NCBI GenBank assembly: GCA_002842205.1
Contig: PHCI01000001.1
Span: forward strand, 310,001 to 374,000
DNA: 64,000 bases
From: Betaproteobacteria bacterium HGW-Betaproteobacteria-3
Lineage (GTDB): Bacteria > Pseudomonadota > Gammaproteobacteria > Burkholderiales > Burkholderiaceae_C
Direction: 5' to 3'
Shown: positions 57,394-64,000 of the stretch, in pieces
Layout of the letters: the number at the start of each line of letters is the position of its first letter
How positions within the stretch are numbered: the stretch's first letter is position 1
The notes under the pieces: model-generated
The model's input: only the letters and a program-made list of their open reading frames with translations
Database searches by the model: none
Told to the model about the DNA's origin: nothing
Program-made: the position numbers and the translations under genes

Positions 57394-57996
57394 ATGGTGA
57401 TGGCGCTTCAGCCCCTGGCTCCTGAGGCCATCACGCTGCGCATCGCCACGGTGCGCGGCCAGCGCGTGATCGTTGACGCTGATCTGGCGGCTCTTTACGG
57501 CGTGGAGACCAAGCGGTTCAATGAGGCGGTCAAACGCAATCTGGCCAAATTTCCGGCCGATTTCATGTTTACCTTGACCGCTGAGGAGTTCGCGGCTTTG
57601 AGGTCGCAATTTGCGACCTCAAACGACACGGCGTCAGGTCGCGGTGGTCGGCGCTATGCGCCACGCGTGTTTTCCGAGCACGGGGCGCTGATGGCTGCCA
57701 CCATCCTCAACAGCCCGCGCGCGGTCGAAATTTCGGTGTACGTGGTGCGTGCCTTTGTTCGGCTGCGTGAACTGGCCACCACGCATACCGGCCTGGCCCA
57801 ACGACTCGACGAACTGGAGCACAAGACCGAGGCGCTGGCCATGCGTCACGACACCTTCAGCCGCAATACGCGCAACCAGCTCAGGCAGGTGTTCGATGCA
57901 CTGCGCGAACTGATGACGCCACCCGACCCTCCCAAACGCCCCATCGGGTTTGTCACGCCGGAGGACAAGGAAAAGAAGGCTTCGGGTAAAACCTGA
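57394..57996 (+). CDS. ORF6N-domain protein
   Basis: This protein of about 200 residues has an N-terminal ORF6N domain (VRGQRVIVDADLAALYGVET, KRNLAKFPADFMFTL) and a helical tail. ORF6N is a DNA-binding domain common in phages and also found on chromosomes near mobile DNA. GGAAG stands six bases ahead of the ATG at 57394; a second ATG at 57400 is possible. It is divergent from hemA. No other phage genes are seen around it. Confidence 0.85.
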   Translation: MVMALQPLAPEAITLRIATVRGQRVIVDADLAALYGVETKRFNEAVKRNLAKFPADFMFTLTAEEFAALRSQFATSNDTASGRGGRRYAPRVFSEHGALMAATILNSPRAVEISVYVVRAFVRLRELATTHTGLAQRLDELEHKTEALAMRHDTFSRNTRNQLRQVFDALRELMTPPDPPKRPIGFVTPEDKEKKASGKT

Positions 57997-58119
57997 AGCC
58001 TGAACACGGGCGCCATCGGGTGCGAACGCGCAAGGCAGCAGAAGCGCGCCCGTGGGCTGTTTCCCCTTGCGGCCGCCACCGGCAACAATCTGTTTTTCCT
58101 TTAAAGATTCAACGCCACC

Positions 58120-58398
58120 ATGGGCCCCCTCGACCTCGCCTACCACCTGCTGAACTTCATCGCCCCCGCCCTGTTTGTGGCGGGGCTGGTGCTGCTGGGC
58201 AGCCGCTTTTTATTGAAAAAATCGGTGTCATCCCCCGCCAAATGGACACAGTTTGCTATTAATTCTGTAATTGGCGTGACCGTGCTGGCGGGCGGGCTGG
58301 TGCTGTTCGGGCGCGACGGCAAGATGGCCACCTATGCCGCGCTGGTGCTGGCGCAGGGCACGGTGCAGTGGCTGCTGCTGCGGGGCTGGCGGCGCTGA
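58120..58398 (+). CDS. Small membrane protein with an in-frame repeat insertion
   Basis: This 92-residue protein has three hydrophobic helices (about residues 8-28, 50-66 and 70-86). Residues about 30-50 (LLKKSVSSPAKWTQFAINSV) are encoded by repeat copy I, which lies in frame between the first and second helices. Function is unknown. The two halves look like one small membrane protein interrupted by a loop that the repeat supplies. Confidence 0.7.
   Translation: MGPLDLAYHLLNFIAPALFVAGLVLLGSRFLLKKSVSSPAKWTQFAINSVIGVTVLAGGLVLFGRDGKMATYAALVLAQGTVQWLLLRGWRR
58209..58270 (-). repeat. Dispersed repeat copy I, inside a coding region
   Basis: On the minus strand AATTAATAGCAAACTGTGTCC, then ATTTGGCGGGGGATGACACC. 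It lies wholly inside the 92-residue gene and adds no stop codon in that frame. Confidence 0.8.
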
Positions 58399-58439
58399 AC
58401 GCTTGGGGTGCGGTTGCGAAGGCCGGGCGCCTGGGGCGC

Positions 58440-59204
58440 TCAGGCTGCGGGGGGGAAAAGGTCCACCCGGTCGGTGATGATGCCGTCGGTGCCGAGGGCG
58501 ATCAGGCGTTGCGCGGCCCATTCGTCGTTGACGGTGTAGCTCAGCATCCGCAGCCCGGCGGCGCGGGCCTGGCGCACGCTGGCGGCGTCCCACAGCGCGT
58601 GGTTGCACACCACGGCCACGCAGCCCAGGCGCAGTGCGGTCTCCAGCCAGCCTTTCCACAGCGTGTCGAGCAGCAGGCCGCGTGGCAATTGGGGCTGCGT
58701 GGCCTGGGCGCCTTCGAGCGCCTCGGGGTCGAACGAGGTCAGCAGCGGCGGCACGGCCGCGCCCTGCCACAGCCGCGCGGCGTGCGTGGCCACCCCTTCG
58801 CCGGTGTGCCGTTCGGTGCCGGGGGTGGGCTTGATTTCGAGGTTGAGAAAGTAGCCGTTGTGCAGGCAAAAGCGCGCCACGTTGTCCAGCGAGGCCAGCG
58901 GCTCGCCCGCAAAGGCGCGCGAATGCCAGCCCCCGGCGTCCAGCCGCGACAGTGCGCTCCAGGGGTGGTCGCCAGCGGTGGGGCTGGCGTTGTGGCCCAA
59001 AGCCTCCAGGCCGCGGGTGGTGCGGGTGAGGGTGGCGTCGTGCAGCAAAAAGGGCACGCCGTCGGCGCTGAGCTTGACGTCGCACTCGAACATGCGGTAG
59101 CCGTGCGCGGCGCCCAGCCGGAAGGCGGCCAGGGTGTTTTCAGGGGCGAGTTTGCCGGCCCCCCGGTGGGCGATCCAGCGTGGATAAACCCACTGGTCTG
59201 TCAT
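58440..59204 (-). CDS. ugpQ: Glycerophosphodiester phosphodiesterase
   Basis: This 254-residue enzyme splits glycerophosphodiesters to glycerol-3-phosphate and an alcohol. [18 protein letters not shown] holds the catalytic His, and [18 protein letters not shown] holds the acidic metal ligands and second His. It has no signal peptide, as in cytoplasmic UgpQ. Its ATG overlaps the ugpC stop, so it belongs to the ugp operon. Confidence 0.93.
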   Translation of the reverse strand: MTDQWVYPRWIAHRGAGKLAPENTLAAFRLGAAHGYRMFECDVKLSADGVPFLLHDATLTRTTRGLEALGHNASPTAGDHPWSALSRLDAGGWHSRAFAGEPLASLDNVARFCLHNGYFLNLEIKPTPGTERHTGEGVATHAARLWQGAAVPPLLTSFDPEALEGAQATQPQLPRGLLLDTLWKGWLETALRLGCVAVVCNHALWDAASVRQARAAGLRMLSYTVNDEWAAQRLIALGTDGIITDRVDLFPPAA

Positions 59205-60223
59205 ACCCGCAGCCGCTTGCCGGTTTCGGCGTCAAACCAGTGCAGCCGGTCTTCGCGCACAGCCACGTGGATCACGCTGCCGGGTGCGGGGGCGGGTTTG
59301 TTTTCTTCCACGCGCACGATCAGGGGCTCGTCGCCGACGCGGCCGTAGATCAGGCGCTCGGCGCCCAGCAGTTCCACGGTTTCCACCTGCACGTCCCAGC
59401 CCGCGGCGGTGGCGTCTGGCGTCACGTCGAGGTGTTCGGGCCGGATGCCCAGCAGGGTGTTGGCCTTGCCGCCCGGGGCGTGCTGGAGCAGGTTCATGGG
59501 CGGCGAGCCGATGAAGCTGGCCACAAACGTGGAGGCGGGCTGGTGGTACACCTCTTCGGGGGTGCCAAACTGCTCCATGCGCCCGGCGTTCATGACGATC
59601 ATGCGCTGCGCCAGCGTCATGGCCTCGACCTGGTCGTGCGTGACAAACAGCGAGGTGATGCCGAGCTCGCGGTGCAGCTTTTGAATCTCGAGCCGCGTTT
59701 GCGCACGCAGCTTGGCGTCGAGGTTGGACAGTGGTTCGTCAAACAAAAAGACCTGCGGCTGGCGCACGATGGCGCGGCCCATGGCGACGCGCTGGCGCTG
59801 CCCGCCCGAGAGCTGGCGCGGCTTGCGGTCGAGGTAGGGGCCGAGTTCGAGGATCTTTGCGGCCTTGTCCACCCGGGCCTTGATCTCGTCCAGTGGCACT
59901 TTCTTGATCTTCAGGCCGTAGGCCATGTTGTCGAACACGCTCATGTGCGGGTAAAGGGCGTAGTTCTGGAACACCATGGCGATGTCGCGTTCGGCGGGTT
60001 CCAGCGTGTTGACCACGCGCGGGCCGATCGAGATGTCGCCGCCGGAGATTTCTTCCAGCCCTGCCACCATGCGCAGCAGCGTGGATTTGCCGCAGCCCGA
60101 GGGGCCGACGATGACGATGAATTCACCGTCGGCAATGTCGGCGTTCACGCCGTGGATGACCTGCACCGCGGCCTTGCCGCTGCCATAGCGCTTGACGACG
60201 TCTTTGAGAGTGATGGAAGCCAT
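59201..60223 (-). CDS. ugpC: Glycerol-3-phosphate ABC transporter ATPase UgpC
   Basis: This 340-residue ABC ATPase of the MalK/UgpC type has Walker [10 protein letters not shown], signature [14 protein letters not shown], Walker [13 protein letters not shown] and a C-terminal TOBE-type regulatory domain from about residue 240. It overlaps ugpE by one base and ugpQ by four. Confidence 0.95.
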   Translation of the reverse strand: MASITLKDVVKRYGSGKAAVQVIHGVNADIADGEFIVIVGPSGCGKSTLLRMVAGLEEISGGDISIGPRVVNTLEPAERDIAMVFQNYALYPHMSVFDNMAYGLKIKKVPLDEIKARVDKAAKILELGPYLDRKPRQLSGGQRQRVAMGRAIVRQPQVFLFDEPLSNLDAKLRAQTRLEIQKLHRELGITSLFVTHDQVEAMTLAQRMIVMNAGRMEQFGTPEEVYHQPASTFVASFIGSPPMNLLQHAPGGKANTLLGIRPEHLDVTPDATAAGWDVQVETVELLGAERLIYGRVGDEPLIVRVEENKPAPAPGSVIHVAVREDRLHWFDAETGKRLRV

Positions 60224-61080
60224 TATTTTTCAGTGTCCACGAGGCCCTTGACGAACCATTTCTGCATCAAAAGAACCACCAGCGCGGGCGGGATCATGGC
60301 GAGGATGGCCGTGGCCATGATCACGTTCCACTCGTTGCCGGCGTCGCCACCGGTGAACATCTGGTTGATGCCCATGACGATGGGGTACATGCCCTGTTCG
60401 GTGGTCACCAGCAGCGGCCACAGGTACTGGTTCCAGCCGTAGATGAACTGGATGACGAACAGCGCCGCAATGCTGGTGGTGGACAGCGGCACCAGCACGT
60501 CCTTGAAAAACCGCATCGGCCCGGCGCCGTCCATGCGCGCGGCCTCCACCAGCTCGTCGGGCACGGTCAGGAAGAACTGCCGGAACAAGAAGGTGGCCGT
60601 GGCCGAGGCGATCAGGGGCACCGTGAGGCCGGCGTAAGTGTTGAGCATGCCCAGGCTGGACACCACCTCGTAGGTCGGGCCGATGCGCACCTCAACGGGC
60701 AGCATGAGCGTGATGAACACCATCCAGAAGAACACCGAGCGCAACGGAAAGCGGAAGTACACGAACGCAAACGCCGACAGCAGCGAGATGGAGATCTTGC
60801 CCAGGGCAATGACCATGGCGCTCACAAAGCTCACCCACAGCATGCGCCCGACCGGCGCCACCTTGCTGCCGTAGCTGGTTTCGCCGCCGAACAGCGCGAC
60901 GCGGTAGGTGTCGAGCATGTGGCCGCCCGGCGCCAGCGACATGGGCACCTGCTGCACGATCATCTCGGAGGTTTGCGTGGAGGCGATGAAGGTCACATAC
61001 ACCGGAAAGGCAATGACCAGCACGCCCAGCAGCAGCACCAGATGGGGAATGAAGGACCAGGCGGAGCGCCGTTCAACCAT
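60223..61080 (-). CDS. ugpE: Glycerol-3-phosphate ABC transporter permease UgpE
   Basis: This 285-residue permease has six membrane helices and the EAA loop ([23 protein letters not shown]) that contacts UgpC. The N-terminus is [20 protein letters not shown]. It lies between ugpA and ugpC. Confidence 0.94.
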   Translation of the reverse strand: MVERRSAWSFIPHLVLLLGVLVIAFPVYVTFIASTQTSEMIVQQVPMSLAPGGHMLDTYRVALFGGETSYGSKVAPVGRMLWVSFVSAMVIALGKISISLLSAFAFVYFRFPLRSVFFWMVFITLMLPVEVRIGPTYEVVSSLGMLNTYAGLTVPLIASATATFLFRQFFLTVPDELVEAARMDGAGPMRFFKDVLVPLSTTSIAALFVIQFIYGWNQYLWPLLVTTEQGMYPIVMGINQMFTGGDAGNEWNVIMATAILAMIPPALVVLLMQKWFVKGLVDTEK

Positions 61081-61113
61081 GGTCAGCTCCGGTGGGTGTG
61101 GGGCCGGTGCGCA

Positions 61114-61995
61114 TCAGTACTGGACTTTCTTTTCAACATAGCGGAACTGCACCACGGTCAGGGCGATGACGATGGTCATGAGCACCACCGACTGCGCGGC
61201 CGAGCCGCCCATGTCCAGCGCCTTGAAGCCGTCGTAATACACCTTGTAGACCAGGATGGCGGTGTCCTTGCCCGGCCCGCCGTGGGTGGCGGCGTCGACG
61301 ATGGCGAAGGTGTCAAAAAACGCATAGACCACGTTGATGACGAGCAGGAAGAACGTGGTGGGCGAGAGCAGCGGAAACACGATGCTCCAGAAGCGCCGCC
61401 ATGGCCCGGCGCCGTCAATCGCTGCGGCCTCGATCAGGCTCTTGGGGATGGACTGCAGCCCGGCCAGAAAGAACAGGAAGTTGTAGGAAATCTGCTTCCA
61501 CACCGCGGCCATGACGATCAGCGCCATGGCGTGGTTGCCGTTGAGCAGGTGGTTCCATTCAAACCCCATCGCGCGCAGCGCGTAGCTGACGATGCCCACC
61601 GACGGCGCGAACATGAAAAGCCACAGCACGCCGGCCACGGCAGGTGCCACCGCGTAGGGCCAGATCAGCAGGGTTTTGTAGATGGCGGCGCCCTTGACCA
61701 CGCGGTCGGCCATCACCGCCAGCAGCAACGCAATGGACAGCCCGAACCCCGCCACCAGCACCGAGAACACCGCGGTGGTCTTGAACGAGGCAAGGTAGGT
61801 GGGGTCGTCGATCAGGCGCTGGAAGTTTTCCATGCCCACGAACTGCGTGGACGTGCCGAACGCGTCCTGCGACAGCACCGACTGGTACAGCGCCCGCCCG
61901 GCCGGCCAGAAGAAGAACACCAGGATCACCGCCATCTGCGGCGCGATCAGGGCCCAGGGCAGCCAGGTGCTTTGGAAGCGGACGCGTTTTTCCAT
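61114..61995 (-). CDS. ugpA: Glycerol-3-phosphate ABC transporter permease UgpA
   Basis: This 293-residue permease starts [20 protein letters not shown]. It has six membrane helices and the EAA loop [20 protein letters not shown]. It forms the channel with UgpE. It lies 69 bases behind ugpB. Confidence 0.94.
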   Translation of the reverse strand: MEKRVRFQSTWLPWALIAPQMAVILVFFFWPAGRALYQSVLSQDAFGTSTQFVGMENFQRLIDDPTYLASFKTTAVFSVLVAGFGLSIALLLAVMADRVVKGAAIYKTLLIWPYAVAPAVAGVLWLFMFAPSVGIVSYALRAMGFEWNHLLNGNHAMALIVMAAVWKQISYNFLFFLAGLQSIPKSLIEAAAIDGAGPWRRFWSIVFPLLSPTTFFLLVINVVYAFFDTFAIVDAATHGGPGKDTAILVYKVYYDGFKALDMGGSAAQSVVLMTIVIALTVVQFRYVEKKVQY

Positions 61996-62064
61996 GCAGG
62001 TCAGTCGTCAATCAGGGAGGCGCTGCAGTGGCCCGTTTGGACGGCTGCTGCAGCGCGCACGCCA

Positions 62065-63369
62065 TCAGCCTTTGTTGGCCTTCTCGAAACGTTCAAGTTG
62101 CTCGTTGCCACGCTGGACGGCGGCGTCCAGGCCTTCCTTGGCGGTCTTCTTGCCGGACCAGATGTTTTCGGTTTCCTCGTCGACGATGGTCCGGATCTGC
62201 ACAAAGTTGCCCAGGCGGATGCCGCGCGACTTGTCGGTGGTCTTGCGGATCATCTGCGTCACGGCCACGTCGGTGCCGGGGTTCTTTTTGTAAAAACCGC
62301 TCTTGTCGGTCAGCTCGAACGACGGCAGCGTGACCGGCAGGTAACCGGTGCGCTGGTGGCTGGCGGCGGCCACCTCGGCCTGGGACAGGTACGCGAAGAA
62401 CTGCGCCACGCCCTTGTAGTCGGTGGCGGGCCGGCCCGACATGACCCACAGGCTGGCGCCACCGATCACGGTGTTTTGCGGCGCGCCGGGCACGTCGGGG
62501 TAGTAGGGCAGCGTGGCCGTGCCGGCCGCGAACTTGGCGTTGCGCTTGACGTTGCCGTACAGACCCGACGAGCCGGTGATCATGGCGCATTCACCCGACA
62601 CAAAAGTGGCGTCGGCCGAGTTGTTGCGGCCCTTGTAGACAAACAGGCCCTGCTTGGCCATGTTGCCCAGGTTCTCGAAGTGGCGCACGTGCAGCGGGGT
62701 GTTGAAGCTCAGGCGGGCGTCCATGCCGCGCATGCCGTTGCCCTTGGTGGCGAACTCGGTGTTGTGCCAGGCCGAAAAGCTCTCAAGCTGCGTCCAGCTG
62801 ATCCAGCTGGTGGTGAACGGGCACTTGTGGCCGCTGGCCTTGAGCTTGGCGGCCGCCAGCGTCACCTCGGGCCAGGTCTTGGGCGGGTTCTCCGGATCCA
62901 GGCCGGCGGCCTTGAAGGCGTCCTTGTTGTAGTGGAAGACGGGCGTGGAGCTGTTGAACGGGAAGCTCAGCATCTGGCCGTTGGGGGCCGTGTAGTAACC
63001 GGCCACGGCGGGAATGTAGGTTTTGGGATCAAACTTGAGCCCGGCGTCGCTCATGACCTTGCCCACGGGCACGATGGCGCCCTTGCTGGCCATCATGGTG
63101 GCGGTGCCCACCTCGAACACCTGCAGGATGTGCGGCGCGTTGCCGGCACGGAAGGCGGCGATGGCGGCGGTCATGGAGACGTCGTAGGTGCCCTTGAAGG
63201 TGGGAACGACCTTGTAATCCTTCTGGCTGGCGTTGTATTCCTTGGCCAGGTCGTTGACCCATTCGCCCAGGGCGCCGCCCATGGAATGCCACCACTGGAT
63301 TTCGGTTTGCGCCTGAGCCGGAAAAGCAAAAGCGGCGACCAGTGCCGCCGCGGAAAGTTTGAGTTTCAT
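62065..63369 (-). CDS. ugpB: Glycerol-3-phosphate-binding protein UgpB
   Basis: This 434-residue periplasmic binding protein has a Sec signal (MKLKLSAAALVAAFAFPAQA) and starts its mature part TEIQWWHSMGGALGEWVNDL, typical of UgpB. It captures glycerol-3-phosphate or glycerophosphodiesters for UgpAEC. It is the first gene of the ugpBAECQ unit and has a PHO-like site upstream. Confidence 0.95.
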   Translation of the reverse strand: MKLKLSAAALVAAFAFPAQAQTEIQWWHSMGGALGEWVNDLAKEYNASQKDYKVVPTFKGTYDVSMTAAIAAFRAGNAPHILQVFEVGTATMMASKGAIVPVGKVMSDAGLKFDPKTYIPAVAGYYTAPNGQMLSFPFNSSTPVFHYNKDAFKAAGLDPENPPKTWPEVTLAAAKLKASGHKCPFTTSWISWTQLESFSAWHNTEFATKGNGMRGMDARLSFNTPLHVRHFENLGNMAKQGLFVYKGRNNSADATFVSGECAMITGSSGLYGNVKRNAKFAAGTATLPYYPDVPGAPQNTVIGGASLWVMSGRPATDYKGVAQFFAYLSQAEVAAASHQRTGYLPVTLPSFELTDKSGFYKKNPGTDVAVTQMIRKTTDKSRGIRLGNFVQIRTIVDEETENIWSGKKTAKEGLDAAVQRGNEQLERFEKANKG

Positions 63370-63399
63370 GGGGTCTCCTGAAGGAAAAAGTATCAGTGT

Positions 63400-63417
63400 G
63401 CAACTGAAATATGACAG
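63400..63417 (-). promoter_or_regulatory. Possible PHO box upstream of ugpB
   Basis: On the minus strand CTGTCAT-ATTT-CAGTTGC, spaced like a PHO box. The first half is perfect and the second matches 3 of 7. It lies 30-48 bases ahead of the ugpB ATG. The ugp operon is PhoB-controlled in E. coli. Confidence 0.4.
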
Positions 63418-63560
63418 GCGAATTTAAACCATTGCGGCGCCGCCGGGTCAGGGGGGTTTCCATGAGAGGCTTCCCCCTGTCGGCGGCCTTGTTTGCTGCA
63501 CTGCGGTAACATGCCACCCCGGCCGCGCGCATGCACGGGGCCGGGCTCCAAGATCACCCG

Positions 63561-64000
63561 ATGAACGCCCCCAGCACGCTCCACCAACTCATGGCCGCGG
63601 TCAATGACGCGCCGCGCCTGCGCGAAATTCCCTACAACTACACCTCGTTTTCCGACCGGGAAATCGTGATCCGGCTGCTGGGCGACCGGGCCTGGGCGGT
63701 GCTGAGCCGCCTGCGCGAAGAGCGCCGCACCGGCCGCTCGGCCCGCATGCTCTACGAGGTGCTGGGCGACATCTGGGTGGTGCAGCGCAACCCTTACCTG
63801 CAGGACGACATGCTGGACAACCCGCGCCGCCGCGGCCTGCTGGTGGACGCCCTGAAGCACCGCCTGGGCGAGGTGGAAAAGCGCCGCACCCCTGCGCAGG
63901 ACCCCGAGCGCGACGCGCTGGTGGGCGAGTTGCTGGTGGCCGCACGCGCGGCCGTGCAGGCCTTTGACGCGGCCTTTGTCGAAGTCGGGGCCCTGCGCCG
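63561..64000 (+). CDS. FAD/FMN-binding oxidoreductase with DUF3683 N-terminus (5' part)
   Basis: This gene is cut by the window end after about 146 codons. [20 protein letters not shown], then [21 protein letters not shown] and [15 protein letters not shown] are the DUF3683 start of the very large Dld/GlpC-like FAD plus Fe-S oxidoreductases of Burkholderiales. The FAD and Fe-S domains would lie beyond the window. Substrate unknown, perhaps D-lactate or another 2-hydroxy acid. It is divergent from ugpB. Confidence 0.85.
   Translation, partial: MNAPSTLHQLMAAVNDAPRLREIPYNYTSFSDREIVIRLLGDRAWAVLSRLREERRTGRSARMLYEVLGDIWVVQRNPYLQDDMLDNPRRRGLLVDALKHRLGEVEKRRTPAQDPERDALVGELLVAARAAVQAFDAAFVEVGALR

Noticed and set aside
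57394-57996. A prophage, suggested by the ORF6N gene
   Set aside because: No integrase, structural, lysis or replication genes accompany it; neighbours are hemA and a small membrane gene.
60919-63381. An 820-codon open frame on the plus strand
   Set aside because: It is antisense to ugpE, ugpA and ugpB and has a His/Arg/Gly-rich composition with no motif.

Overview
The window is high-GC DNA from a betaproteobacterium, most likely a member of the Comamonadaceae (Rhodoferax/Polaromonas-like). This rests on the his-tatABC arrangement, the petABC-sspAB block, the rplU-rpmA-obgE-proB order, the hemA/prfA/prmC/grxD gene set, and the protein sequences themselves. No taxonomic search could be run. 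LAYOUT: 1-5.8 kb carries the end of the histidine operon (hisH', hisA, hisF, hisI, hisE) running into a small membrane protein, a HIT protein and tatABC. 5.9-13.7 kb has a DegS/DegQ-like protease, a NIF3 protein, pdxA, mscL, the cytochrome bc1 operon petABC and sspAB. 13.8-21 kb holds tRNA-Thr, a DUF721 gene, an M23 peptidase, secA, argJ, a DUF815 ATPase and mutT. 20.9-27.5 kb is a minus-strand block of yacG, zapD, coaE, pilD, pilC, pilB, tRNA-Pro and ispB. 27.7-35.9 kb has rplU, rpmA, obgE, proB, a CNP1-like gene, rppH, proS, a lytic transglycosylase, an AAA ATPase and grxD. ACCESSORY REGION (about 36-51.7 kb, between grxD and prmC): first a PhoX-type Tat lipoprotein phosphatase. Next is a five-gene minus-strand operon for exported redox proteins: a CotA-like multicopper oxidase, a cysteine-free SCO-like protein, an unrecognised 591-residue secreted protein, a true SCO1 protein, and a cytochrome c fused to a periplasmic ligand-binding domain. 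Then come an IS630-derived helix-turn-helix gene and a small lipoprotein. At 47.5-51.7 kb lies what reads as a decayed chromosomal integron: a 40-codon intI stub faces away from a minus-strand array of small cassette-like genes. These include two lipoproteins, a DUF4145 protein, a zinc-ribbon membrane protein, and a DUF4160/DUF2442 pair whose first member has an in-frame stop. The array has attC-like hairpins and relics of IS110/IS1111 and IS3 elements. From 51.7 kb the conserved minus-strand genes resume: prmC, then an alpha/beta hydrolase and a TetR regulator, then prfA and hemA. The window ends with an ORF6N gene, a small membrane protein, the glycerol-3-phosphate uptake operon ugpB-A-E-C with a glycerophosphodiesterase, and the start of a large FAD/Fe-S oxidoreductase. 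A dispersed repeat of about 50-65 bp (core near TAGCAAACTATGACCATTT) occurs at least nine times. It lies between genes, but in places also supplies a C-terminus and stop codon (mutT), a start codon (proB) and an internal in-frame segment (gene at 58120). Copies sit at all four junctions where the ancestral prfA-prmC-grxD order appears to have been split. The main functional themes are protein export (Tat, Sec, type IV pilus), respiration, copper/heme redox chemistry in the periplasm, and phosphorus scavenging (PhoX, Ugp, glycerophosphodiesterase).
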